This document shows, one piece after another, positions 20,834 to 30,300 of a DNA stretch of 34,671 nt. Source of the DNA: Candidatus Fibrimonadaceae bacterium (GTDB lineage: Bacteria; Fibrobacterota; Fibrobacteria; Fibrobacterales; Fibrobacteraceae); NCBI GenBank assembly GCA_031281345.1, contig JAITFN010000057.1, forward strand, positions 1 through 34,671. Direction: 5' to 3'. Position 1 is the stretch's first letter; each line of letters starts with the position of its first letter. The position numbers and the translations under genes were made by a program. Under the pieces are notes generated by a model, which had not been told where the DNA came from, did not search any database, and saw only the letters and a program-made list of their open reading frames with translations.

Positions 20834-22618
20834 TTGGCACCTCGTTCAAAACAATTACTGTCAGATGAAGTTCCGCAAGACGCAGAGCTTCCAATAGAAA
20901 CCAAGGAAATGCTGGAAAACCTTGGCGTTAAAAATTCACGCAAAAATAAAACCGCAAGCAATGCAGAGCCAGATATTGAATACGATGCTCCCGAACAAGC
21001 AGATTCTGCGGTACACACACCAGAAACCATGCTACCCATAGGCGTTATGGTACCAGACATTCCCCCTCCACCGATAATGCCTACTCAAAATGCAGAGCAA
21101 GCAGCAGATGCCCAAAACAACGCAGGAGGCTACCCAAACCGCCAGCAGCAGCAAAGAAATTTTAACAACGGCAACAATAATAACAATAACCGAAAACAGC
21201 AATTCCAAAACAACAATAATAATAACAATAACAACAGATACAACAACCAAAACCAAAATCAAAACCGCAACAAAAACAACAATAATAGATATCGCCCTTA
21301 TGTAGAAGACATTTCCCCAGAAGACATCCCAAAAATAGACAAAGAATCCATAGAGAAAGCTCGCAAGGAATGGACAGCACTCCGTTCCTTAAATATGCCT
21401 GAGCTTCAAGCCCTTGCCAGAGACCTAAACCTGCCAGATATCAAGGTTATGCGCAAGCAAGCTATAATCTACCGCATTCTAGAAGCAAAAGCCGCCACCG
21501 AAGAAGGAATGCCCATTTATTCAGAAGGCGTTTTGGAAATAATAAACGAAGGCTACGGCTTTTTGAGAAATTCAGACCACAACTATTTATCCGGTCAAGA
21601 CGACATTTATGTTAGCCCAACTTTAATAAAATTCTACGAACTAAAAACAGGCGACACAATAACCGGTCAGGTTCGCGCTCCAAAGGAAAAAGAAAAGTAT
21701 TTTGCCCTAACCTGCATAGAAACCATAAACTACAAAGAACCCGAACACGCCAAAAAACGCGTTGCCTTTGAGCATTTAACTCCCTTGCATCCATTTCAGA
21801 GAATAAATTTGGAATACGAAACAAGCGAACTTTCAACCAGAATAATGAATCTATTTACACCCATAGGCAAAGGGCAGCGCGGAGTTATACTAGCACCACC
21901 ACGCACAGGCAAAACAGTTCTTTTGCAGCACATTGCAAATGCCATAAGCAAAAACCACCCAGAGATAAAATTAATGGTTTTGCTGATAGACGAGCGCCCC
22001 GAAGAAGTTACCGATATGCGCAGGAATGTAAAAGGCGAAGTTTTGGCTTCAACATTTGATGAACCGCCAGAACGCCACACCCAAGTTGCAGATATGGTTT
22101 TGGAAAAAGCCAAAAGGCTTGTTGAGCAAGGCGATGACGTGGTTATACTTTTAGATTCCATAACCCGCTTTGCAAGAGCGAACAACGTTGTTATTCCCCA
22201 TTCTGGCAAAATTCTCTCCGGTGGTGTGGATGCCATGGCAATGCAAAGACCAAAGCGTTTTTTTGGCGCAGCCCGCAAAATCGAATTCGGAGGTTCGCTA
22301 ACCATTATAGGCACCGCTCTAATAGAAACCGGAAGCCGTATGGACGAAGTTATATTTGAAGAATTCAAAGGCACCGGCAATATGGAACTCGTGCTAGACC
22401 GCCGCATAGCCGAAAAACGTATTTGGCCAGCCATAGACATATTCAAATCCGGTACGCGCAAAGAAGAGCTTTTGATTTCCGAAGCCGAGCTTCGCCACGT
22501 TTGGATTTTGCGCAGGTTCTTGCAAGACCACACCCCTATTGAAATTATGGAGCAACTCCAAAAGCAAATGAAAAACCACAAGAATAACGAAACATTCTTA
22601 GCCGCTATGAAGGAGTAA
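20834..22618 (+). CDS. rho: Transcription termination factor Rho with N/Q-rich insertion
   Basis: Rho is the hexameric RNA-dependent ATPase that ends transcription. I chose the TTG at 20834 (594 residues) because AAGGAG lies 8 bases upstream; the in-frame ATG at 20768 (616 residues) has only a distant AGGGAA, but it remains possible. Numbering from TTG: an Asn/Gln-rich basic insertion at about 102-154, a Rho N-terminal domain (about 180-220), a cold-shock-like RNA-binding domain (EGYGFLR, about 239-245), Walker A APPRTGKT (354-361), Walker [11 protein letters not shown] (436-445) and the Q-loop region [21 protein letters not shown]. The common core is complete, and the protein exceeds the usual 420 residues because of the N-terminal part. 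proC follows 8 bases downstream. Confidence 0.95.
   Translation: MAPRSKQLLSDEVPQDAELPIETKEMLENLGVKNSRKNKTASNAEPDIEYDAPEQADSAVHTPETMLPIGVMVPDIPPPPIMPTQNAEQAADAQNNAGGYPNRQQQQRNFNNGNNNNNNRKQQFQNNNNNNNNNRYNNQNQNQNRNKNNNNRYRPYVEDISPEDIPKIDKESIEKARKEWTALRSLNMPELQALARDLNLPDIKVMRKQAIIYRILEAKAATEEGMPIYSEGVLEIINEGYGFLRNSDHNYLSGQDDIYVSPTLIKFYELKTGDTITGQVRAPKEKEKYFALTCIETINYKEPEHAKKRVAFEHLTPLHPFQRINLEYETSELSTRIMNLFTPIGKGQRGVILAPPRTGKTVLLQHIANAISKNHPEIKLMVLLIDERPEEVTDMRRNVKGEVLASTFDEPPERHTQVADMVLEKAKRLVEQGDDVVILLDSITRFARANNVVIPHSGKILSGGVDAMAMQRPKRFFGAARKIEFGGSLTIIGTALIETGSRMDEVIFEEFKGTGNMELVLDRRIAEKRIWPAIDIFKSGTRKEELLISEAELRHVWILRRFLQDHTPIEIMEQLQKQMKNHKNNETFLAAMKE
21137..21295 (+). repeat. AAC/AAT-rich tract encoding the prion-like part of Rho
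   Basis: These 53 codons encode 29 Asn and 10 Gln, with no acidic residue, several Arg/Lys and a few Phe/Tyr. The DNA is a mixed AAC/AAT/CAA run rather than a pure triplet repeat, so it may be maintained at the protein level. The antisense reading frames across it are shadows. Confidence 0.85.
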
Positions 22619-22626
22619 ATAAATTT

Positions 22627-23442
22627 ATGTCTTCTGCCAAAAACATACTATTTATAGGCACCGGAAATATGGGTAGCGCAATTTTGAATGCCCTCCCAGA
22701 AGGTGGCTACCCTGCTAGTTCCATATTTTTTTATGAGCCAAACGATGAAAGTGCAAACAAAGCCGCAGGAAAAAGCAAAACCGCAAGATTACCTTCTTTA
22801 ACCGATGGTTTTTCAAAAGCAGATATAGTATTTTTGTGCATAAAACCGCAAGTATTTGCAAAAACTTTTCCCACCATACGCAAAGAAATTGAAACCTCTG
22901 GAAAGGACCCTATTATAGTTTCCATTATGGCTGGGGTAACGCTTGCTACTTTGCACTCGGCTTTAAATGTAAAGAACATTGTTCGCACCATGCCAAACAT
23001 TGCCGCTACTGTGAAAAAAGGAACGGTTGCAATAGTAAAAGAAGGTATTGAAGAAAACATACTGCAAACTGTTGAATTTTTATTCTCTACGTGCGCAAAT
23101 ACCGTTAGAGTTCTTGAAAGCCAAATTGATGCGGTAACAGGGCTTTCTGGCAGCGGTCCGGCTTTTGTTTTTCAATTTGCAGAAGCACTTGCTATGGGTG
23201 GCGTTAAAGCTGGTTTGCCTCGCGATGTTGCAATGAAGCTCGCAATATCCACAATAGAAGGCTCAGTAGAAATGCTAAGAGACTCCAAACTAAGCCCCGG
23301 AGAACTAACGGCAAATGTATGCAGTCCGGCAGGAACAACAATCGCTGGAATTCAGGAACTTGAGAATAGGGCTTTTAGGGGAACGGTTATGGCTGCGGTA
23401 GAAGCAGCCGCGAAACGTTCTGCGGAGCTTGGGGGTAAGTGA
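22627..23442 (+). CDS. proC: Pyrroline-5-carboxylate reductase
   Basis: This 271-residue enzyme makes the last step of proline synthesis, reducing 1-pyrroline-5-carboxylate with NAD(P)H in the cytoplasm. The Rossmann motif FIGTGNMGSAIL is at 9-20. The C-terminal signature GLSGSGPAFVFQFAEALAMGG, with ELTANVCSPAGTT..GI, is complete. Length is normal for the family. It follows rho by 8 bases; AAGGAG at the rho stop lies 11 bases from its ATG. The pairing with rho suggests cotranscription. Other proline genes are not in the window. The next gene begins at or just after its stop codon. Confidence 0.94.
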   Translation: MSSAKNILFIGTGNMGSAILNALPEGGYPASSIFFYEPNDESANKAAGKSKTARLPSLTDGFSKADIVFLCIKPQVFAKTFPTIRKEIETSGKDPIIVSIMAGVTLATLHSALNVKNIVRTMPNIAATVKKGTVAIVKEGIEENILQTVEFLFSTCANTVRVLESQIDAVTGLSGSGPAFVFQFAEALAMGGVKAGLPRDVAMKLAISTIEGSVEMLRDSKLSPGELTANVCSPAGTTIAGIQELENRAFRGTVMAAVEAAAKRSAELGGK

Positions 23443-23444
23443 GC

Positions 23445-24293
23445 ATGCAATTTGCATTTATATTTGCATTCTTCTTATTCTCAACTATCTACGCAGCCGA
23501 AGCACCGAATCTTGGGCATTTGGCTATGTGTTCTGGTGTTAAGCAATGCCTTAATTACGATTTTCCGCAATGCAGCGCAGAAGAAAAAAAACCAAATCCT
23601 GATATTAAATACAATACTGAATTTTGCGCTCCTTATATAGAACTTAAAAATAGAGGGTTAAAAACAAACAACCCAAAAGCTTACGATTTGTACCGCTATA
23701 TGGGGCGTCAATATAGAGTTGTTTACAAACTTAACGGCAAACTTCCAGTTTCAAAAGAGATGATGATATACCTCTTTGATAATATGGATTTCACTGCACA
23801 GTTGGTTAATGCCTATAGAAAAACAAAATACACCATAAAATACGATACCCCAAACAAAAAAGCCTTTAGCGGCGATAATGGCGATAATCTGTTTGGCAGT
23901 TTTGTTTGGCTGCTAAACGATAGCGCGGGCAGGGAACCTGGTATGCACAATGTGTTTTTTGGCAGAGGAAAAACAAAGATATTGGCGTGGAAGCTGCACG
24001 GAACCGCAACTGCTATTTTAGACTTGAAAGAGATAAACAAAGATTCTGTATCTTATGACTTTCGTTCCATTGTTTCGCCAAGCGGTGCGGTGCTGAATTC
24101 TATTATGAATCTTGGGATTTTCAATAAAGTTGTAAATGGATACATAAAAGAAATTGTGGGTAACATAGAGGGTGCGGCAAGTGAATTCGCAAAAGGAAAT
24201 CGCACTCCCATTTCAAACTACGCCGTATTTAAAAGCGGCAAATGGAAAAAAAATCTTGTAGAATTTGACGCAGTTACAAAGAATAAGAAATAG
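23445..24293 (+). CDS. Exported protein of unknown function
   Basis: The product has 282 residues from the ATG at 23445; a GTG at 23439 overlaps the proC stop and would add two residues. The signal peptide MQFAFIFAFFLFSTIYA is followed by AEAP. Four Cys lie in the first 65 residues (MCSGVKQC, PQCSAEEK, EFCAPY), suggesting disulfides in the periplasm or outside. The middle (RYMGRQYRVVYKLNG, DGDNLFGSFVWLL-like, GRGKTKILAWKLHGTATAILDL) looks beta-rich. I recognise no family. It is the third gene of the rho-proC run and ends 17 bases from the convergent PEGA gene. Confidence 0.75.
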   Translation: MQFAFIFAFFLFSTIYAAEAPNLGHLAMCSGVKQCLNYDFPQCSAEEKKPNPDIKYNTEFCAPYIELKNRGLKTNNPKAYDLYRYMGRQYRVVYKLNGKLPVSKEMMIYLFDNMDFTAQLVNAYRKTKYTIKYDTPNKKAFSGDNGDNLFGSFVWLLNDSAGREPGMHNVFFGRGKTKILAWKLHGTATAILDLKEINKDSVSYDFRSIVSPSGAVLNSIMNLGIFNKVVNGYIKEIVGNIEGAASEFAKGNRTPISNYAVFKSGKWKKNLVEFDAVTKNKK

Positions 24294-24310
24294 CTTTCAG
24301 GAATGAACAA

Positions 24311-25525
24311 TTAAAAACTCATCGAAAAGCCAACTCCAGCTAAAATTAACGAAATTCCTATTAAACTTGAGCCAAAAATGACTTTTGTGTCTCCTCTTTC
24401 AACGGCTTTGTGGTTTTCTTTTACTTTTGCCTTGAAATTTTCGCCGCCAACGGAGGGGTAAGATAATTCTGATTTTATTTCACGGGCTTTTTGGTAATCG
24501 TCTCTGGCTAGAATGCAAAGCAAGGCACCTGCAGTGAGTGGCCCTACGCTACCACCTAAAAGGCCTAGCCCTATTTTTCTCTTTGTTTGGCTTTTTATAA
24601 AAAGATTCTGGTCTGCTATTTGCCTCGCATCTGTCATAGGATTTAATTGCACAATTTGAACCTGCTTTTCCAAGGCATCAACATTAACGTCTATCAAAGT
24701 GTCTTTATAACCCTCATGGAAAATACGGATTTGCGTAGTTCCGGGCAAACTACGAAACCTATACGGCGTTTTTCCCAGAGCCTTTGAATTTAAGTCTAAA
24801 AAGCCCCCCGGATATATCAGAGCATTTTCTGGTAATGTACGAATTTCTGTGTATGCAAAAGTGCGCCTCAATTCCATCAATACTTTTGCAGTATCTTTTC
24901 CTAATTTCACATCGGTTTTTGCTGCCCATATATTATCGCCAGATTGCCAATATGCCGCAACTTGCGCTCTAGAACCGCTAGCTAAAAATTCACACGGCGA
25001 AGAACAAGTAGCTTCTCCGTTTAGCATAACAACGGCATTTTCTGGGTTAGTTTCAACACTTACATAAGTTTTTTCCCCTTTTGCGATTTCAATTTCCGTG
25101 CTTTTACCCGTTATTCCAGATAAAAGTTTTGGCAGTATTCCGCTCCTCATGGCATCGTCCCACGAAAGCGGGGCTGTACCTTGTATATCGCTTTGGGGGG
25201 TTGAATTGCTTGCAAGCCAATCTATGTGAAACCTAAGGCTAATGGAATCTTTGCCTTCTGCACGCAAACGCCCCCTGAAGAGTCCCTGCGCTCCAGCTAC
25301 CCTTGCCGAAGATATTGCACATTCCACGCTCTCGCACTGAGCAAAATAACTCTGCTCAATTTTCACAGGCTCAAAAGCGGCCTCTTTAAAAATTTGCTTA
25401 ATAGAATTTTCCCAAAGAGCCAAAATATTGCTGTCTAAATCGGATTCAAGGGGAAACATCAATAGAGGAGCCGAATTAGAGAGACCCACCGCTATCATTA
25501 TGCTTATAATTAGTTTTTTATCCAT
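24311..25525 (-). CDS. PEGA-domain membrane protein
   Basis: The product has 404 residues. An N-terminal signal sequence (about 1-19) is followed by an alpha/beta region (about 20-145) that contains two Cys (QCESVECA) and resembles outer-membrane-associated sensing or TolB-like N-terminal modules. Two PEGA-type beta-domains follow: residues 152-220 (TYVSVETNPENAVVMLNGE) and 224-295 (AYTEIRTLPENALIYPGG, with LGKTPYRF). Two membrane segments lie at about 318-340 and 382-403. PEGA domains occur in surface and peptidoglycan-associated proteins. It is the last gene of a three-gene minus-strand unit and overlaps the upstream lipoprotein gene by 16 bases. No clear enzymatic motif is present. Confidence 0.75.
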   Translation of the reverse strand: MDKKLIISIMIAVGLSNSAPLLMFPLESDLDSNILALWENSIKQIFKEAAFEPVKIEQSYFAQCESVECAISSARVAGAQGLFRGRLRAEGKDSISLRFHIDWLASNSTPQSDIQGTAPLSWDDAMRSGILPKLLSGITGKSTEIEIAKGEKTYVSVETNPENAVVMLNGEATCSSPCEFLASGSRAQVAAYWQSGDNIWAAKTDVKLGKDTAKVLMELRRTFAYTEIRTLPENALIYPGGFLDLNSKALGKTPYRFRSLPGTTQIRIFHEGYKDTLIDVNVDALEKQVQIVQLNPMTDARQIADQNLFIKSQTKRKIGLGLLGGSVGPLTAGALLCILARDDYQKAREIKSELSYPSVGGENFKAKVKENHKAVERGDTKVIFGSSLIGISLILAGVGFSMSF

Positions 25526-26154
25526 ACGCTCCTTATCTCCTTGCTCTTTGTCGTGTCTTGTTTGGTAATTGCCTTAACTCCCCAATAATAAACCCGTTCG
25601 TTCAGCGGTGGGAGCAAAAAATTATCTTTTATAGGTTTTCCATTTTCCCAAACATCTTTATCTGTAGAAACATAAACAACAGTTTGCGGATTTTCTTCCC
25701 AAGTGTCTATGCCGCTTATTTTGTATTGAAATACAATGGTATCGGTTTTTGCCGCTCTATACTCTTCTATCGGAGAAAGCAGGGTAATTTCAAGCGGCTC
25801 ATCCACTTGAATAACACCACCATCGCTTAAAGTATCACCAAAAAAACTGTCCATCAAAACAAATTCCAGAAAATGCTCACCGTAAGATATGCTTTCTCTT
25901 CTCATATCTTTGTTATCGTGCCTATAAAGGCGTTCTCCATCTATAAGCCAGTAGTAATAGTAATATATTCCCTCGCCATCTTCTGGTGATATATCTGCGT
26001 AGGCGTATATGCATGGTTTACTTTGGCATTTAGATATTCTATAAAAAACTTCAAACTCAATTTTAGATTTGCTGTTAGCATCAAACTTATCGCTATCAGA
26101 GCAGGATATTAAGAATGCTGCCATTACAATGAAAAAAAGAAAATTTTTAATCAT
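25510..26154 (-). CDS. Lipoprotein with Ig/fibronectin-like fold
   Basis: The product has 214 residues from the ATG at 26154, which overlaps the preceding stop as ATGA; the longer frame upstream runs inside the neighbour. The lipobox is FLISC (Cys18). The body is beta-rich with many aromatic residues (GIYYYYYWLIDGERLY) and a C-terminal segment (PLEITLLSPIEEY, TIVFQYKI, VVYVSTDKDVW, RVYYWGVKAI) that reads like a fibronectin III or carbohydrate-binding-like sandwich. It contains one Cys pair (SKCQSKPC). It lies between the other lipoprotein and the PEGA protein and is probably part of one envelope unit with them. No homologue is recognised. Confidence 0.72.
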   Translation of the reverse strand: MIKNFLFFIVMAAFLISCSDSDKFDANSKSKIEFEVFYRISKCQSKPCIYAYADISPEDGEGIYYYYYWLIDGERLYRHDNKDMRRESISYGEHFLEFVLMDSFFGDTLSDGGVIQVDEPLEITLLSPIEEYRAAKTDTIVFQYKISGIDTWEENPQTVVYVSTDKDVWENGKPIKDNFLLPPLNERVYYWGVKAITKQDTTKSKEIRSVWIKN

Positions 26155-26780
26155 AGTGAAAGCTCGATGGAATCTTTGAATCCGTAGCTGTTTTCTGCAT
26201 TCAGTTGAACTTTCCAATAATCGCTTGGCAAGGAATAACCAAGTTGCAGGGAATCTTCTTTCAAAAATAGAGTATCTGTTTTTGCATTTGTTTTAAGTAT
26301 AAATCTATAAGTTAGCTCAGCTGAGTCGTCTGTATTTTGGCAATTCCATTTAAAAATTGGCGAGCCTTGAAAAAAATTTAGGCTTATGTTATTGCAAACT
26401 GGTTTGCTAGAAACTCTCATGAATATGTTTGCAGATAAAGTGTCGCCAAAATTATCCAACACGTATAATTTTATCAGATAAAGACCTCTGGAATTAAAGG
26501 TATAGGTATATCTGTTTTTAGGCAGGCAAGGATACTCTTTTGATTCAATAGACCAATAACAGCTCCTTTCGTTTGGTGGGTTTATTTTTGCATAAAAAAA
26601 TATGGTATCGCCTTTTAAAATTGTGTCGGTATAGGGAATGGAATAATCTGTTAAAACCGTGTCTGATTTATTTTGAACTTTAATGGATATGCGTTCAATA
26701 GACAGTGATTTTGTTTCGCTGTGCAGCAAACTATCGGAACAAGCTATCAGAAACAAAAAGAGGAGTGGTAAAAAAAGCAT
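26151..26780 (-). CDS. Lipoprotein with PKD/Ig-like repeats
   Basis: The product has 209 residues from the ATG at 26780. The signal peptide MLFLPLLFLFLIAC gives a lipobox Cys14. The body has two beta-sandwich-like parts: about 60-130 (GDTIFFYAKINPPNERSC, RYTYTFNSRGLYLIKLYVLDNFGDT, PKD-like) and about 135-209 (ISLNFFQGSPIFKWNC, TYRFILKTN, YWKVQLNAENSYG). It shares the GDTLS motif and overall layout with the following lipoprotein, so they may be distant paralogues. It is first in the three-gene unit. A TACATT hexamer lies 7 bases before the ATG with no Shine-Dalgarno. It is divergent from the ECF sigma gene. Confidence 0.7.
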   Translation of the reverse strand: MLFLPLLFLFLIACSDSLLHSETKSLSIERISIKVQNKSDTVLTDYSIPYTDTILKGDTIFFYAKINPPNERSCYWSIESKEYPCLPKNRYTYTFNSRGLYLIKLYVLDNFGDTLSANIFMRVSSKPVCNNISLNFFQGSPIFKWNCQNTDDSAELTYRFILKTNAKTDTLFLKEDSLQLGYSLPSDYWKVQLNAENSYGFKDSIELSL

Positions 26781-26787
26781 TGTATTA

Positions 26788-26888
26788 AATGTAGAAAAAT
26801 GCAGAATTTTGCAAACAGATGTATGCCAAATAAAGGTCCAACGTGCAAATAGCCCAGTAATAATATATATCAAAGGCATAATTGGAGG
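26788..26888. promoter_or_regulatory. Divergent control region between the lipoprotein unit and the ECF sigma gene
   Basis: On the minus strand TTTTTCTACATTT (26798-26786) is the recurring -10 element, with TACATT at 26793-26788. On the plus strand an AT-rich TAATAATATATATC (26859-26872) may be the -10 of the sigma gene, and GGAGG (26884-26888) lies 6 bases before its ATG. No classic ECF -35 (GGAAC-like) was recognised on either strand, so autoregulation cannot be judged. Confidence 0.4.
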
Positions 26889-26894
26889 TTGTTT

Positions 26895-27356
26895 ATGAAT
26901 ATATCAGAACTTTGGGCTGAAAATGCAGACTTTGTGCTTAGGGTTTGCGAGCGTTTTGTGAAAAATCCGGCTATGGCAAAAGATATTCGCCAAGAAGTTT
27001 TTTTTAAAATACTCAGCAGCACTGAAACTTTTAAAGACCAGTCTGCTGTGAAAACTTGGCTCTATTCAATAACATATCACTGCTGCGTGGACTATTTTAG
27101 AACAAGAAGAAAGCAAAAGCAAATAGAGGAAGAATGGTTGCTCCAAGGAGGTCTTTTTTTGAGAGACAGCCAGTATCCTGTATGGACTGTTGGCAAGGCT
27201 TCGGAAATGCCCTGCCCAATTTCGCAGTTATTTATTGAACTTGTTTTTGGTGAAGGCTGGACCACAGACGAAATATCCGCAGTCTTTGGATTCAGCAAGA
27301 AATATGTCAATAAGAAAATACAAGACGGCATAGACCAGTTGCAGAATTCTATTTAA
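26895..27356 (+). CDS. ECF-type RNA polymerase sigma factor
   Basis: The product has 153 residues. The ATG at 26895 has GGAGG six bases upstream; the TTG six bases earlier is not needed. Sigma region 2 is at about 8-75, with AKDIRQEVFFKIL (the DIVQE.F.KI-like core) and KTWLYSITYHCCVDYFRTRR (the -10 recognition helix). Region 4 is at about 115-150 (ELVFGEGWTTDEISAVFGFSKKYVNKKIQDGIDQL), a helix-turn-helix of unusual sequence. No anti-sigma gene is beside it; the neighbours are an envelope lipoprotein unit on one side and the VIT/TonB protein on the other, whose stop overlaps by 4 bases. Which genes it controls is unknown. Confidence 0.85.
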   Translation: MNISELWAENADFVLRVCERFVKNPAMAKDIRQEVFFKILSSTETFKDQSAVKTWLYSITYHCCVDYFRTRRKQKQIEEEWLLQGGLFLRDSQYPVWTVGKASEMPCPISQLFIELVFGEGWTTDEISAVFGFSKKYVNKKIQDGIDQLQNSI

Positions 27357-30300
27357 AACTCAAATTCTGCTACCTGCACTTTTGCCTTGTTCCCGCGTTC
27401 TACTTTCCTAGCATTAGACATTTGCAGAGCTACAACTTGACGTTTCTCGGTTTTGTCTGCGTATTTGGTGTAGATTTCTGCCATAACTGTTGAGGGACCT
27501 GCATCGGTGAATTGTCGGTCGCCGTAGTAATTGACATAAATCCGGTATTTTCCCTTTATCGCTTTTTTCAAAAGGAATTGTTCAGGACCGTAGCCGCCTG
27601 TATTGTCTGCGCTTAGGCGACCGCCAATTTTTGTTTTGGGATTACCGTAATAACATTCTTCGCCGCTTGGGTCTTTTACGTGCAGGTCAATATCGGTGTT
27701 ATTCATATTCCAATTTATAACCACGCGAACATCAACGGGAGTGTTCATTATCAGCCGTTTGTCAATTTTTGACGTGTTCAGTTTTGAGTTTTTGGAAATT
27801 AAATTATTTATTTCCATAACCACAGCTTCTTTTATCCCTTTGCTGCGCCTAGTTATATTTTCTGAGTATTGTCTTATGATCAGTGAATAGAGCGAGTCAA
27901 GTGCTGCCTGTTCCTCTCCATTGTCGGCGAGGGCTAAAGCGTAGTCGCGGTAGCTTTGCGGTTCCATTGGTCTCCATTGAACAACTTTTTGGCATACAAA
28001 TTTTTCTAAGGCATATTCGCCATATTCTTTAAACCTGTATCCCAGCAATCTGTAAAGCGAGGAGTTTTCAAGTTCCAAATCTGCAATAGATGTTAGTATG
28101 CGAAGAGCAATTTCTTTGTTGCCAAGTTTGTAAAACCAATTTGCCATATCAAAATAAAAAGTTGGGGAATTTGCATAATCGTTTCTCAAACTCAAATATA
28201 ATTGATAGTCTTTCTCAGTTTTTCCTGTGAGCTTGCTCAAATATTCGTTGCCTTTAACAAAATCGTCTTTTGCAGATATATCCAAAGTTCCTTCGTCTGG
28301 CATAGGATATTTGGATTTCTGAGATGCAGAAGGCACAGAAGGCGTAAAATCTATATTCCACCACTTTTTTATATTTTCTGCTGAGGCTACTGCCTCGGCT
28401 AGCATATTGCTATCTTTCTTTTTGGGTGGGGTTGGAGGTTTGGGCGGTTGCTCTGGTTGTGGTGGTTGCACTACTGGTTGTGCCGCCTGTGTTTGTGTTC
28501 GAGACCCGTTTCCAAAGTCATCAAATGTAAATGGTATTGTTGGAGTGGTATTGCCGCTCTGAATAACCTTCCATTTCCAAGTTTCCACCATATTCTTAAT
28601 GGCATTGTCAAACTCGCTATAACCTGTTGTAGAAGACACTATATCAATGCTAGTAATATCGCCACTAGGAGCAATGGTGAATTTGAGAGTAATCTTGCCA
28701 CCAAATTCGGGTTTTAATTTCAAATATTTATTATATAAGTTCCTAAGCCCCGGCATACGGGCATTGACAACAGCCATAATCTCCGCTTTGGAACGTGGAC
28801 TAATACCAGAACCCATATCAATATCTCTTGCGCTTGGTGCCTTTAAAGAGCCTTTGGCTTTTGTGCCCAAGCCGCCTGCGCTGCCACCCATCAAGCCACC
28901 GAGCATATCGCCAATGCCACCGGAACCACCTTCTGCGTAGCCATCGTTAAAACCACCCGTAGCAGAACCACGCCTGCCACCAAGTTCGGTTTTGCCGCTG
29001 CTTTGAAGACCCGCAACATTATTCAAAACTCTTTCTATGTCTCTCGCCATAGAGGCATCTGCCCTTGAGCTTGGGTCTCCTAGCATTGCTTTAGCTCTGT
29101 GCCCTTCATTTCCTTTTCTACGCTGATATTCTGCTCGCATTTCGGGTTCGGTAGCGGGTGGTTCAATGCCATAACTAACATAGTCACTAAGTGCTTCAAG
29201 GACTATAAGCGATGTATTCCGCGTGACAATACCGAATTGCTGACCGAGTTCCGTAAGTTCAGTGCGGTTCTTTTCGTAGTTCAAATCCAGTTCTGCAATT
29301 TTTTTCTGCGCCCAAATTCTATACACATTTCCCTTGCTGCTCGCTTGTTTTGCATCTAATTTCACATTTATTTTTTTCAGGACTTTATTTCCAAAACCAA
29401 AGAGCAAAGTGATTTCTTCATCATCTGTTTCGGAAATACCCGCTATGGAAAAATTGCCATGAACAGGCGTTGCGATGCTCGGATATACCTCGCGTACGGA
29501 TTTTCCGTGTTCCGCTCCCAAAAATAGCAGAGTTTCGTTCAGCAATTCGTTTTTTATTTTTTCGAAAGACATAGCATTGACATTTATAAATTTGCCCTTT
29601 GTTTTGCCAGCAATCAACCTCATCGCGCTGTAATCGGATTTTGGAGAGGAAACAATGCAATGCACAGGGGTGTTTACCTTGGTATCTTCTATAAAATCGG
29701 CGTTGCTCAAAGTTGAAATTCCATCGGAGAAAAATAAAATCTCATTTCCTTCAATCTCTTCCAAGTATATTTTTGAAAAATCTGTGCCACCGTCATAAAC
29801 CGCCTTTTCCAAAATGTTTTTCAATTCTTTCCAATTACCCTTTGCGATTTTTTTAAATGTATTGTTCAAAAAGTAAAGACTAGCTTTCGCATCTTTCTTT
29901 TCGGCAAAAATAACATCCAACATTTCAATTTCACGTTGCAAGTTGCGTTGCGAGCCGCTAAGCGAAACGTCCCAAATAATTGCCAAATCATTATCCCATT
30001 GCTTTTTTTGTGCTTGCATTCTCGGTGCAACCGATGCAAAGAAATAATGGCTCCCCTGCGCCGACTGCATAATAACCTGCGGAATATTGGTTGGCGCGGG
30101 CAATGCGAAATTCAATGCTTGAGAAGGGCGGTAATTTTCGCGAGTAAAAGAAGCAACATAGTTATCGCCAGATACATCAAAGCTAAGTTCATTTCCAGAT
30201 TCAGGCACAAGCGGTTTTTGGCTGCTATTCCAAACACTTGCCTTTACCGAGAATTTTTTTATAGAATCAGCATAAGCCATTGGCAAGCGGTAATACAGCA

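Noticed and set aside
21160-21290. AAC/AAT tract as a microsatellite or CRISPR-like repeat
   Set aside because: Codons are mixed and in frame within rho, and there are no regular spacers.
21032-21380. Hydrophobic minus-strand frames across the N/Q tract that look like membrane proteins
   Set aside because: Antisense of AAC/AAT codons is GTT/ATT, so Val and Ile runs are expected; no start signals are seen.
21796-22581. 261-residue minus-strand reading frame opposite rho
   Set aside because: It mirrors the conserved Rho ATPase core, has no ribosome site or recognisable motif, and is explained by codon usage of the sense gene.
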